14,467 nucleotides of DNA from contig CALGPD010000095.1 of the NCBI GenBank assembly GCA_937960625.1, positions 1-14,467 of the forward strand. Reading direction: 5' to 3'. The translations under genes and the position numbers were made by a program. This DNA comes from an uncultured Spirochaetia bacterium (GTDB taxonomy: Bacteria > Spirochaetota > CALGPD01). This document shows positions 6,887 to 14,010 of this stretch, one piece after another; position 1 is the first letter of the stretch; every line of letters begins with the position of its first letter. The notes beneath the pieces were generated by a model. It worked only from the letters and a program-made list of their open reading frames with translations, was not told the DNA's origin and made no database searches.

Positions 6887-8299
6887 ATGTCTGATACAAA
6901 AGCTAAAGTCCTCCTCATTGACGACGAAAAAAATATGCACTATTCATTCCGAAGACTTTTTGCGAATGAAAATATTGAATTCATTTCCTGTTATGACGGC
7001 GAAGAAGGCCTGAATAAAGTATCAAAAAAAGAATGGGATTTGGTTATTACCGATATTAAAATGCCTAAAGTAGACGGATTAACTTTGCTTGAAAAAGCTA
7101 AAGCAGCTAACCCTAAAACTCCATTTATAGTTATGACTGCACACGGCACTACAGACAGCGCTATTGAAGCAATGAAATTTGGCGCTTATGATTATATTTT
7201 AAAACCTTTTGATAATGAAAAGTTAAAAAAACTTATTCTTGAAGCAATATCTGAAAGTAAAAAAATGCGTAATTTTGTTGAAGTTTCTTCCGGCAGAGAA
7301 GATATTTCATTAGAACAAGATGTTATAATAGGCGCGTCTTCACAGATGCAGGAAATTTATAAGATAATCGGCCAGGTCGCGAATAAAGAAGTAACTGTTT
7401 TAGTAACGGGGGAATCCGGAACCGGAAAAGAACTCGTTGCCCGGGCCATATATTTTCACTCTCAGAGAAAAAATAAAATATTCAGTGTGGTTAATTGCGC
7501 TGCAATTCCAGAGAATTTACTGGAATCCGAATTATTCGGGCATGAAAAAGGCGCGTTTACCGGAGCAACGCAAACGCATATAGGTAAGTTTGAAAAAACT
7601 CATCAAGGAACACTATTCTTAGATGAAATTGGAGATATGAGTTTTACGCTCCAAGCAAAATTATTGCGAGTACTTCAGTTCGGAGAATTTGAACGCGTGG
7701 GCGGACGGGAAGTTATTAAAAGCAATGTTAGAATAATAGCAGCAACGAATAAAGATTTAAAAAAAGAAGTTGATTCAGGTAATTTCCGGGAAGATTTATT
7801 TTACAGGCTTGACGTCGTAAATATACATCTGCCTCCGCTAAGAGAAAGAAAACAGGATATTTCAATATTAATTGAATACTTTATAAATAAGTTTTCAAAA
7901 AAATATAATAAAAACGTAAACGGTATAAGTGATAAGGCTCTGGAAACTTTATTAAATTATAATTATCAGGGTAATGTACGTGAACTGCAAAATATTATTA
8001 ACCGGGCAGTTGTTGTTGCTCCTTCTGATATTATTACTGAAAAAGAAATAACGTTTATCTCCGGCCAGTCAGCTAAAAGTAATTTCACTAAAAGCATTCA
8101 AGGCTTAATTGATAAATTGTTTGAAAAAATTATTGCAATTCCAGAAAGCGAAAAACACGGTGCTTTTACCATTATTGAAAAACTTTTAATAGAAAAAGCA
8201 TTAAAAAATACTAATAATAATCAGGTAAAAGCTTCAAAAATTCTGGGAATCAGCCGAAATACATTAAGAAACAGAATTGAGAAGTTTAATTTAAAGTGA
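6887..8299 (+). CDS. NtrC-family sigma-54-dependent response regulator
   Basis: This cytoplasmic activator should open sigma-54 promoters using ATP once phosphorylated. The receiver domain (8-120) has the acidic pair D12-D13, phosphorylatable D56 (ITDIKMP), T84 and K106. The AAA+ domain (about 147-385) has Walker A G175-E182 (GESGTGKE), the sigma-54 contact loop GAFTGA at 222-227, Walker B with D246-E247, and the arginine-rich FREDLFYRL segment. A Fis-type helix-turn-helix ends the protein (SKILGISRNTLRNRIEKF). All key residues are present, and 470 residues is normal for the class. AAGGAAG at 6876-6882 precedes the ATG. No histidine kinase is in the window, and by eye I see no GG-N10-GC promoter. 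Its target may be distant or lie in its own operon. I cannot name a specific family member. Confidence 0.94.
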   Translation: MSDTKAKVLLIDDEKNMHYSFRRLFANENIEFISCYDGEEGLNKVSKKEWDLVITDIKMPKVDGLTLLEKAKAANPKTPFIVMTAHGTTDSAIEAMKFGAYDYILKPFDNEKLKKLILEAISESKKMRNFVEVSSGREDISLEQDVIIGASSQMQEIYKIIGQVANKEVTVLVTGESGTGKELVARAIYFHSQRKNKIFSVVNCAAIPENLLESELFGHEKGAFTGATQTHIGKFEKTHQGTLFLDEIGDMSFTLQAKLLRVLQFGEFERVGGREVIKSNVRIIAATNKDLKKEVDSGNFREDLFYRLDVVNIHLPPLRERKQDISILIEYFINKFSKKYNKNVNGISDKALETLLNYNYQGNVRELQNIINRAVVVAPSDIITEKEITFISGQSAKSNFTKSIQGLIDKLFEKIIAIPESEKHGAFTIIEKLLIEKALKNTNNNQVKASKILGISRNTLRNRIEKFNLK

Positions 8300-8919
8300 A
8301 AAAAACCTTTGTAATTTTTATATTTTTATTATTTTATCATAATTTCTACGCGCAAGGTAAAGATATTCAAGATGAAATTTCTGCAATTATAAAAAGCAAA
8401 GCCCTAACTAATGCACAAAAAATAAACCGTTTGAATAAATTTGCAGATATTGCTTATAAAACGCGTTATATAAAAGCATTACTCCTTATCTCAGATTTTT
8501 TCCTGAATATAAAAAAATATAAGCAGGCAATACCGCTTTACCGCAGAACCGCAAGATTAGGGTTGATTAAAAATAATTATCTCGTTTTATATGCATGCGG
8601 GCTGAGGCTCTGGTATCTGGTTGACAGGGATGAGGGTGCCCTATATTTATATCAAGCCGGAGTAAGGGCAATGCGCAACTCAGACTGGTATTTTACAATA
8701 AAAATAGCAAAAGTATTTATAAAAATGGAAAGATATAAAAGCGCGGACAAATGGCTAAAACGTGCAGGAGCGTCTGCCGCAATGAGAAAAAGCGCGAACG
8801 GTATGTTTTCAGTATCAAAAGTATATGAAACAATGGGTGCAAAATATAGAAATGAAACTTTGTACTGGTATACGGCAGGAATGAATTTAGCAAAAAAGAA
8901 AAGCGGAATACAATATTAA
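8296..8919 (+). CDS. Exported TPR-like helical protein of unknown function
   Basis: I do not recognise a named family. It opens with a signal peptide (MKKTF, a hydrophobic run to residue 18, and a likely cut after NFYA). About 185 residues follow in helix pairs that resemble tetratricopeptide repeats: KYKQAIPLYRRTARLG, RDEGALYLYQAGVRAM, RYKSADKWLKRAGASA and ETLYWYTAGMNLA. It is lysine-rich and has no cysteine ligands or enzyme motif. The GTG start overlaps the TGA stop of the response-regulator gene (GTGA), so the two are probably translated together. This suggests a functional link to that regulator, for example in envelope monitoring, but that is inference. The thioesterase gene starts four bases after its stop. 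Confidence 0.75.
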   Translation: MKKTFVIFIFLLFYHNFYAQGKDIQDEISAIIKSKALTNAQKINRLNKFADIAYKTRYIKALLLISDFFLNIKKYKQAIPLYRRTARLGLIKNNYLVLYACGLRLWYLVDRDEGALYLYQAGVRAMRNSDWYFTIKIAKVFIKMERYKSADKWLKRAGASAAMRKSANGMFSVSKVYETMGAKYRNETLYWYTAGMNLAKKKSGIQY

Positions 8920-8923
8920 TACT

Positions 8924-9280
8924 ATGGAAAATTTTACGGTAATACGGCAAGAGCATTTGAACCATTACGGTTATTTATTCGGCGGGCAAATGTTGTCATG
9001 GGTTGATGAATTTTGCTGGATAACTGCAATGCGGGAGTATCCTGATAATATTCTCGTTACACGGGCCATGGATAATATCGAGTTCAAAACGCAGGCAGAA
9101 AGCGGCTCGATTTTGCGTTTTGATATAAATTTCATAGAAAAGGGTAAATCTTCACTTAAATATTCCGTTGAAGTTTATGCAATGGCACCTGAATCAAGTT
9201 TAGAAGAAAAAGTATTTACAACGAATATTACCTTTGTGAATGTGGATAAAAACGGAAATAAATGTGCAATTAAAATATAA
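8924..9280 (+). CDS. Hotdog-fold acyl-CoA thioesterase (YciA/BACH-like)
   Basis: Hotdog thioesterases of this group hydrolyse acyl-CoA to free acid and CoA as oligomers in the cytoplasm. The N-terminal helix motif is complete: N13-H-Y-G16, LFGGQML, then WVDE with D28, the Asn and Asp expected in the active site. The strands after it (NIEFKTQAESGSILRFDINFIEKGKSSLKYSVEVYA, here split across residues 51-86) fit the family. At 118 residues it is slightly shorter than YciA and lacks a long C-terminal tail. The substrate cannot be read from the sequence. It lies four bases after the TPR-like gene as the last member of that run, and ends seven bases before a convergent gene. Confidence 0.85.
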   Translation: MENFTVIRQEHLNHYGYLFGGQMLSWVDEFCWITAMREYPDNILVTRAMDNIEFKTQAESGSILRFDINFIEKGKSSLKYSVEVYAMAPESSLEEKVFTTNITFVNVDKNGNKCAIKI

Positions 9281-9287
9281 AGCGAAA

Positions 9288-10658
9288 CTAATCAACAAAA
9301 ATTACACAGTCTCTGCCCTGCTCTTTAGCAATGTATAAACCTTTATCAGCGCGGTTAACCAGACTATCAACGTTTTTTTCTTTTTCATTTGTTTTTAAAA
9401 TTGAAACCCCCTGGCTTACAGAAACAGAAGCGCTGATTTCTTTGGATTTGCTTGTATAGACATGGGATTTGATTTTTTCTCTTATTTTTTCAGCAATTTT
9501 TAGAGTCTTTTCTTTTGAATAGCCTAATAATACAACGACAAATTCTTCGCCTCCCCATCTGCCGATAGTACAATCTGTTTCAAGAAGAACGTTTACTAAT
9601 AAGGCGGTTTCACGGATAACCTTATCACCAAAATCATGGCCATATGAATCATTAATTCGTTTAAAATGGTCAATATCGATTATAATACAGGATAATTCCT
9701 TTTTATAATCATATGCATGATTCATTCCCCTTTCTATAACTTGAATGGTCTGACGCCGGTTAAATACTCCTGTTAATTCATCTGTATTAGCCTGCTCTTC
9801 AAGAGCTTTTGCAAGGCGTTTATTTAAATCATTTGTCTGCGTTAGCTGATCATTTAATTCCAATAATTTCATGTTGAGTTGTTCTTCGGTGCTTATTATA
9901 TCTTCCATTTCTTTAATAACATTGCTTAATTTTAAATGGGATGATAACCGAGTGCATAATTCTTCGGGGTAATATGGTTTTCTTATAACATCATCCGCGC
10001 CTGCATTTAAAACATTGTAGGCTTCTTCTTGTTCTAAATACGTTGAAAAAACAATAACCGGAGTATTTGTAAAAGCTTTTCTGTTCTTTATGCATGATAT
10101 TATTTCCAATACGTTTTCTTTAGAAATTGAATAGGGATTAATTAATATCAATGAATAATTATTTTCTTTTATTAATTCAAAAGCCTCACCCGTATCTTGA
10201 GCAAGAGTTATTTCACATCCAAGCCCGTCAAGAGTAACGCTAAGAATATTTTTTTCATTAACGTCATCGCAAACCAATAAAACCGGATAATTTTTTTCTA
10301 TCAGCTTAGGAAGAAATAAATCTTCAATAAACTGAACTATTATATAATCATCTATGCTTTTATGCATGTAAAAGACATTGTCAGATAAGGTATATTTTTT
10401 AAGTTTAGATTCACAAATACAGATAGTTGAAACATTTCCGGTATATGTTTTTTCCTCAAAGCCGTTTGTTAAAACATCAGGGGTTTTCTTCCCTGAAATA
10501 AAGAAAACAGAAATATCTACTTTATTATTGGAAAGTTTATTTTTAATTTCTTTATAGTCTTTATATATCTCTACAATGTATTTTCGTTCTTCTAATAATT
10601 TTTTAAGCGCATTAGGGCGTTTTGCTTTTTTTGAAAAAATTAAAATTCTTCTACTCAT
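9288..10658 (-). CDS. Diguanylate cyclase with two phosphorylation-deficient receiver-like domains
   Basis: The C-terminal GGDEF domain (about 290-459) has DELTGVFNRR, DIDHFKRINDSYGH and the active-site GGEEF, and should make c-di-GMP from two GTP. Residue numbers count from the upstream ATG at 10667. The RxxD inhibitory site expected shortly before GGEEF is missing (LLETDCTIGRW). A receiver at 128-246 keeps D134-D135, S208-T209 and K230, but has Asn177 where the phosphorylated Asp should be (LILINP). The N-terminal region (7-118) looks like a more decayed receiver without acidic pocket. A coiled coil at about 248-292 joins receiver and cyclase. I prefer the start at 10658 (MSRRILIF) because the ATG at 10667 lies inside the -10 box. 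Neither has a ribosome site. The gene stands alone. Confidence 0.92.
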   Translation of the reverse strand: MSRRILIFSKKAKRPNALKKLLEERKYIVEIYKDYKEIKNKLSNNKVDISVFFISGKKTPDVLTNGFEEKTYTGNVSTICICESKLKKYTLSDNVFYMHKSIDDYIIVQFIEDLFLPKLIEKNYPVLLVCDDVNEKNILSVTLDGLGCEITLAQDTGEAFELIKENNYSLILINPYSISKENVLEIISCIKNRKAFTNTPVIVFSTYLEQEEAYNVLNAGADDVIRKPYYPEELCTRLSSHLKLSNVIKEMEDIISTEEQLNMKLLELNDQLTQTNDLNKRLAKALEEQANTDELTGVFNRRQTIQVIERGMNHAYDYKKELSCIIIDIDHFKRINDSYGHDFGDKVIRETALLVNVLLETDCTIGRWGGEEFVVVLLGYSKEKTLKIAEKIREKIKSHVYTSKSKEISASVSVSQGVSILKTNEKEKNVDSLVNRADKGLYIAKEQGRDCVIFVD

Positions 10659-10665
10659 TATACAC

Positions 10666-10693
10666 ATTATATATTAAATGGATTTTATGTCAA
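10666..10693 (-). promoter_or_regulatory. Consensus sigma-70 promoter of the diguanylate cyclase; predicted leaderless mRNA
   Basis: On the minus strand, TTGACA (10693-10688) and TATAAT (10671-10666) are separated by 16 bases. Both match the consensus exactly. Seven bases lie between the -10 box and the ATG at 10658, so transcription should start at or next to the A of that codon and leave no leader. Confidence 0.7.
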
Positions 10694-10729
10694 TATTTTT
10701 TAATTATTAGTATAGAGTATAATATAATC

Positions 10730-10758
10730 TTGACTTTTTTTTATTCTGCAAGTATAAT
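10730..10758 (+). promoter_or_regulatory. Sigma-70 promoter of the zapB-like/zapA pair
   Basis: TTGACT (10730-10735) and TATAAT (10753-10758) are 17 bases apart, an almost perfect housekeeping promoter. Transcription would start near 10765, giving a leader of about 20 bases with AAGGA at 10773-10777. A second AGTATAATATAA at 10716-10727 copies the -10 region but has no good -35 box. The promoter is divergent from that of the diguanylate cyclase, with the two -35 boxes about 36 bases apart. Confidence 0.7.
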
Positions 10759-10785
10759 ATAAAAAATTATATAAGGATTATATAA

Positions 10786-11172
10786 ATGAATCCAATTGAT
10801 GCTTTGAATGTTCTTGAAAAAAAGATTGAAATACTTATCCACCAGATTGAAATTTTAAGAAAAGAAAACAACGAATTAAACAATCTTTTACTTATTGAAA
10901 GAGAAAAGGTTTCTTCACTCGAACATGAAATTACAATGTTGAAAAAAGAAAAAAACACATCTGATTATTCAAAACAGGAAATCCGAAGCAGGATTGAAGG
11001 ATTAATAAATAAATTATCCGGAGGGACTTTACCTTCAGCCTCCGAAATGGATTACAGCAGTAAAAAGTTAGTATCAGTTCATCAAAATAATTCAGGCTCA
11101 TTTTTTAATAGAAGCGGCGGAATTGACATGATGGATGATGACACTCCGGGGTATGGATTTAATGAGATTTAA
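10786..11172 (+). CDS. Coiled-coil protein next to zapA, ZapB-like
   Basis: Residues 5-58 form a heptad-rich helix (LEKKIEILIHQIEILRKENNEL and onward), with RSRIEGLINKLSG following near residue 68. Short coiled-coil proteins of this form (ZapB or DUF904-like) are often encoded just before zapA. In E. coli, ZapB binds ZapA and tethers the FtsZ ring to the nucleoid terminus. The protein here is longer than E. coli ZapB: after the helix comes a tail of about 50 residues, low in hydrophobic content, ending DMMDDDTPGYGFNEI. The tail has no match I recognise. The gene follows its own strong promoter, and its 3' end overlaps the start of zapA by 11 bases. The assignment rests on the coiled coil plus the neighbour, not on a diagnostic motif. 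Confidence 0.65.
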   Translation: MNPIDALNVLEKKIEILIHQIEILRKENNELNNLLLIEREKVSSLEHEITMLKKEKNTSDYSKQEIRSRIEGLINKLSGGTLPSASEMDYSSKKLVSVHQNNSGSFFNRSGGIDMMDDDTPGYGFNEI

Positions 11173-11485
11173 ACAAGATTTTAACCAATATAGAGGATTT
11201 GTTGAAGTATCAATACTGGGAAGCAGTTATAAACTAAAATCCAACCCTGAAGATGAAAACTATCTTGAAACACTTGCCAAATATGTTGATGATAAAATGT
11301 TGTTGGCTCAAAGAAATAACCCTAGTTTTAAACCCACAAAAATAGCAATATTAACAGCGCTAAACCTTGCTGATGAACTGCAACGATACAAAGAAAACGC
11401 GGGCAGAAACCCTGAAGAATTAAATTCTTTTTCAAAAAGGCTGGAAATGCTTGTTGAACGCGTTGATAATATTATTTCCACATGA
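11162..11485 (+). CDS. zapA: Cell division protein ZapA
   Basis: ZapA bundles FtsZ filaments and stabilises the division ring. The pattern fits the family: an N-terminal beta hairpin (VEVSILGSSYKLKSNPEDENYLETLAKYVDDKM, residues 13-45), then KIAILTALNLADELQRYKEN and a C-terminal coiled-coil helix ending near VERVDNIIST. With the start at 11162 the protein has 107 residues, typical for ZapA. The ATG codons at 11135 and 11153 are in frame, but neither has a ribosome site at a workable distance. GGGG at 11148-11151 suits 11162 best. The start lies inside the preceding coiled-coil gene, so the two are likely made in a coupled way. Confidence 0.85.
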   Translation: MRFKQDFNQYRGFVEVSILGSSYKLKSNPEDENYLETLAKYVDDKMLLAQRNNPSFKPTKIAILTALNLADELQRYKENAGRNPEELNSFSKRLEMLVERVDNIIST

Positions 11486-11487
11486 TT

Positions 11488-11511
11488 AATAAAAAAATCA
11501 TTATTTTTATT
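11488..11511. terminator. A+T-only inverted repeat between convergent genes, possible two-way terminator
   Basis: AATAAAAA (11488-11495) and TTTTTATT (11504-11511) are exact complements around an eight-base loop, just after zapA and over the stop of the convergent redox gene. A-runs and T-runs on both sides would serve transcription from either direction. The stem has no G-C pair, so it is weak and may be chance in this sequence. Confidence 0.35.
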
Positions 11512-12691
11512 TCTTTTCAGCTTTAAGTATTATATCTTCCCATTGTTTTTTATTCCTTGCTCCCTGTATTACTTTAATTACCTGACGGTTCTTATCCAAA
11601 ATAAACGTTAGCGGAAACAAGCCTCTTGGAGCTTTGGAATGAAAAGAATAAAGATAGTTTGCAACTTTTGAACCTGTGTCATAGAATACAGGGAATTCGG
11701 GTTTAAGTTCTTTTATTACCGTGTTATACTCTTCCAAAGTTGAAGCAGAGGAGGATGAGCAAACAGCGAGTATGTAAACACCTTTATCTTTATACTTTTG
11801 ATATAGTTCGCTAAAATGCGGCATTTCTTCCTTGCAGTTAGTACACCACGTTTCCCATATATTTACGATGTAAACATTGGCTTTAATATCTTTTAATTCT
11901 CTTTGCTTTCCGTCTTTTAAAACAAATTTAAAATTAGCCCCGCTCTTTTTCTGTTTTTCCGTTATTTTTACTTTTTTGTACTCTTTAAATAAAGCGCCGG
12001 ATTTAAATACATCGAAAATATAATAAGCTCCCATGAGCATTAACAAAATACCTATGCCGATTTCAATTTTATGAAAATGTTTTTTAATTTTATCAAAAAA
12101 ACGGAAAAAGAAATTAATAGCAAAAGCACTAATTAACAACGGAAGACCTAACCCGATGGAAAACGCAAGCATATAACTTACTTTAACCAAAGGCCCTGCG
12201 CCCTGTAAACCGAGTATAGCGCCTAATATAGGGCCTACACAAGGTGTCCAGCCGAAAGCAAAGAGAAAACCAACAAAAAACGCTTTAAAAACATTCGTTT
12301 TCCTTGATTTAGTATGAAAACGCGCTTCTTTTGCAAACATTCTGATTTGATAAACGCCCGCATAATGTAAACCGAATAAAATTAATATTAAACCGAGCAA
12401 TAAATTAAATATTGCCTTATAAACCGGATTGTTCAGAAAACCAACGGCAAGGCCAAGCATGGAAAATACTATGGTATAACCCAAAATAAATAAAAGCGCC
12501 GCAAATATAACCTTGGAAGTCTTGCCTTTTTCCGATTTCATCTCATCAATAGATACACCGGAAATAATCGAAAGATAAATTGGCACCATTGGCAATACAC
12601 ACGGAGTAATAAAAGCGGCAATACCGCCTAGTAAAGCAACGAAATGATTTAAATTACCTGAAACTGCTAAAAATAACGTTAAGTTTTCCAT
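11507..12691 (-). CDS. CcdA-TlpA fusion, membrane thiol-disulfide reductase with outer thioredoxin domain
   Basis: Residues 1-230 are a CcdA/DsbD-beta-type membrane domain of about six helices. It has the cysteine sites FITPCVLP (C31) and FGWTPCVGP (C151) that pass electrons from cytoplasmic thioredoxin across the membrane. After a lysine-rich linker (236-250), residues 253-394 form a TlpA/ResA-like thioredoxin domain with C283-T-N-C286 (IWETWCTNCKEEMPHF) and the late PLTFILD strand. The protein thus combines the membrane transporter and its periplasmic partner, as DsbD does with a different order and extra N-terminal domain. Likely jobs are cytochrome c maturation or keeping outer thiols reduced; no cytochrome gene is in the window to decide. 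I see no strong ribosome site before the ATG and no clear promoter in the 228-base gap upstream. Confidence 0.9.
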   Translation of the reverse strand: MENLTLFLAVSGNLNHFVALLGGIAAFITPCVLPMVPIYLSIISGVSIDEMKSEKGKTSKVIFAALLFILGYTIVFSMLGLAVGFLNNPVYKAIFNLLLGLILILFGLHYAGVYQIRMFAKEARFHTKSRKTNVFKAFFVGFLFAFGWTPCVGPILGAILGLQGAGPLVKVSYMLAFSIGLGLPLLISAFAINFFFRFFDKIKKHFHKIEIGIGILLMLMGAYYIFDVFKSGALFKEYKKVKITEKQKKSGANFKFVLKDGKQRELKDIKANVYIVNIWETWCTNCKEEMPHFSELYQKYKDKGVYILAVCSSSSASTLEEYNTVIKELKPEFPVFYDTGSKVANYLYSFHSKAPRGLFPLTFILDKNRQVIKVIQGARNKKQWEDIILKAEKK

Positions 12692-12919
12692 ATATTCAAC
12701 TTACCATATATTCCTTCAAAAGTAAATACATTTTTGTATTTTTTTCTATAAACACACAAAAATCACATTTAATTTCAATTTTTATTAGTATAAAAAAATT
12801 ATTCGATTCGTTAGTACGTTTGATTGAAAAAAGTTTAAATATATAGAAATACCTAGCTAAAAAAATGAAAAGCAAAATTACGATTTACAGCAGTTATCAG
12901 CTGCGCTATACCGGAAAAC

Positions 12920-13930
12920 TTATTTCTTGCCGCGCATGGTATTTAACGCTGAAATCGCTTTAAAATATTGAAGCCTGTCGGATTTTATTACGTTTTTGTT
13001 TTTCGAGTAGCTATCCAAACCGGTTAATTCTGATAACGAACTTATACCCTTCTCAGATAATAGCTTGTCAATCTCGTCCGTTAATGTACTAATAAATTCA
13101 GGCCCGTTTAAATATAATGCCGAAGCAATCTGCACTATAGAAGCACCTGAACGCACAAGAGAGATTACATCAGCTCCGTTTCTAACACCGGATGTAGCGG
13201 ATAAATCACATTTAACATCACCGTATAACGAAGCAATCCAGCGTTTAGGCAAATCGCTTTCTTCGGGTAAACTTAGCCATCTGCCTTCGGAAAGACGGGC
13301 ATCGTCAAGGTCTTCTTCTTTTACGCTAACTGTTTGAAACCGGTTGAATAATACAACGGAATCTGCTCCCGCGTCAGCTAATTGTTTTACAATATTTCCC
13401 GTGTTTGTGAAAAAAGGCCCTATTTTTACCGCGACCGGTACACTGAGTTCTTTTTTTACGTTGGAAACTATATTAATATACGTTTTCTCTATATCTAATG
13501 AATTCTGATTTAAATCACTCGGAATAATGAAAATATTCAGCTCAACCGCGTCAGCGCCAGAGTCCTGAATACGTTTTGCAAAAGATGTCCAGCCTGAAAG
13601 CGTGCCCGCGTTTATGCTTCCGATAACGGGAACATCAACGTTATCCTTAACGTCTTTAATTAACTGTAAATATTCGTTTATACTATGTTCAAAACTCATA
13701 CGGTTTATATAATCCGCTGCTTCGGTATGATAGTTTGACTGATACTGATCTTCAAGTTCGTGAGTTTCACGCATGATTTGTTCTTCGAAAATAGATTTCA
13801 TAACAACAGCACCCGCTCCGTTGTTAACGCATTCAACAGCGCTGTCTAAAGTACTCGTTAACCCTGAACTTGAAACAACAACGGGATTTTTTAACTTAAA
13901 CCCTAAATAATTTACACTTAAATCAGGCAT
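12920..13930 (-). CDS. Dihydroorotate dehydrogenase-like flavoprotein
   Basis: The 336 residues form a DHODH-type TIM barrel: YLGFKLKNPVVVSSSGLT at the start, GAGAVVMKSIFEEQI, PVIGSINAGTLSGWTSFA, GADAVELNI, PVAVKIGPF, GADSVVLFNRF, LSATSGVRNGADVISLVRSGASIVQIASAL. The last segments resemble the FMN phosphate site. True class 1 DHODH has a catalytic Cys in an NxSCPN segment. Here the aligned stretch is NIFIIPSD, so the base is missing. This matches the group annotated as dihydroorotate-dehydrogenase-like, whose reaction is unsettled, and I therefore do not call it pyrD. I chose the ATG at 13930 over that at 13942, since GGAG lies six bases before it. No pyr gene is adjacent; pyrH is more than 8 kb away in another operon. 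Confidence 0.88.
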   Translation of the reverse strand: MPDLSVNYLGFKLKNPVVVSSSGLTSTLDSAVECVNNGAGAVVMKSIFEEQIMRETHELEDQYQSNYHTEAADYINRMSFEHSINEYLQLIKDVKDNVDVPVIGSINAGTLSGWTSFAKRIQDSGADAVELNIFIIPSDLNQNSLDIEKTYINIVSNVKKELSVPVAVKIGPFFTNTGNIVKQLADAGADSVVLFNRFQTVSVKEEDLDDARLSEGRWLSLPEESDLPKRWIASLYGDVKCDLSATSGVRNGADVISLVRSGASIVQIASALYLNGPEFISTLTDEIDKLLSEKGISSLSELTGLDSYSKNKNVIKSDRLQYFKAISALNTMRGKK

Positions 13931-13936
13931 ATTGTG

Positions 13937-13940
13937 CTCC
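13937..13940 (-). promoter_or_regulatory. Ribosome binding site selecting the start of the DHODH-like gene
   Basis: GGAG on the minus strand (13940-13937) lies six bases before the ATG at 13930. It overlaps the upstream in-frame ATG at 13942, which has no site of its own. Confidence 0.65.
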
Positions 13941-13968
13941 ATAATTATTTATTCTTTTATTCAAATTA

Positions 13969-14006
13969 ATAATACAAAAATCCCGGCTTTAATTCAAGAT
14001 TAAAGC
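13969..14006 (-). promoter_or_regulatory. Promoter of the DHODH-like gene overlapped by an inverted repeat (possible operator)
   Basis: On the minus strand TTGAAT (13997-13992) and TATTAT (13974-13969) are 17 bases apart, giving a start near 13962 and a leader of about 32 bases. The -35 box lies inside an exact inverted repeat, GCTTTAAT and ATTAAAGC with a five-base centre (13986-14006). A repressor bound there would block RNA polymerase. No regulator gene is adjacent, so the operator role is inference. Confidence 0.45.
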
Positions 14007-14010
14007 ATGA

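Noticed and set aside
12724..12746. Hairpin AAATACA-TTTT-TGTATTT followed by a T-run, like an intrinsic terminator on the plus strand
   Set aside because: Both flanking genes are on the minus strand, so there is no plus-strand transcript to end. The stem has one G-C pair in a very A+T-rich gap.
12888..12904. Small hairpin (CAGC/GCTG or GCAG/CTGC) downstream of the DHODH-like gene
   Set aside because: Only four base pairs form, and no T-run follows directly on the minus strand, so I cannot call it a terminator.
12865..12963. A 32-codon plus-strand frame (MKSKITIYSSYQL) in the gap before the DHODH-like gene's 3' end
   Set aside because: It has no ribosome site or promoter and overlaps the end of the DHODH-like gene on the other strand by 44 bases. 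Chance is the simpler explanation.
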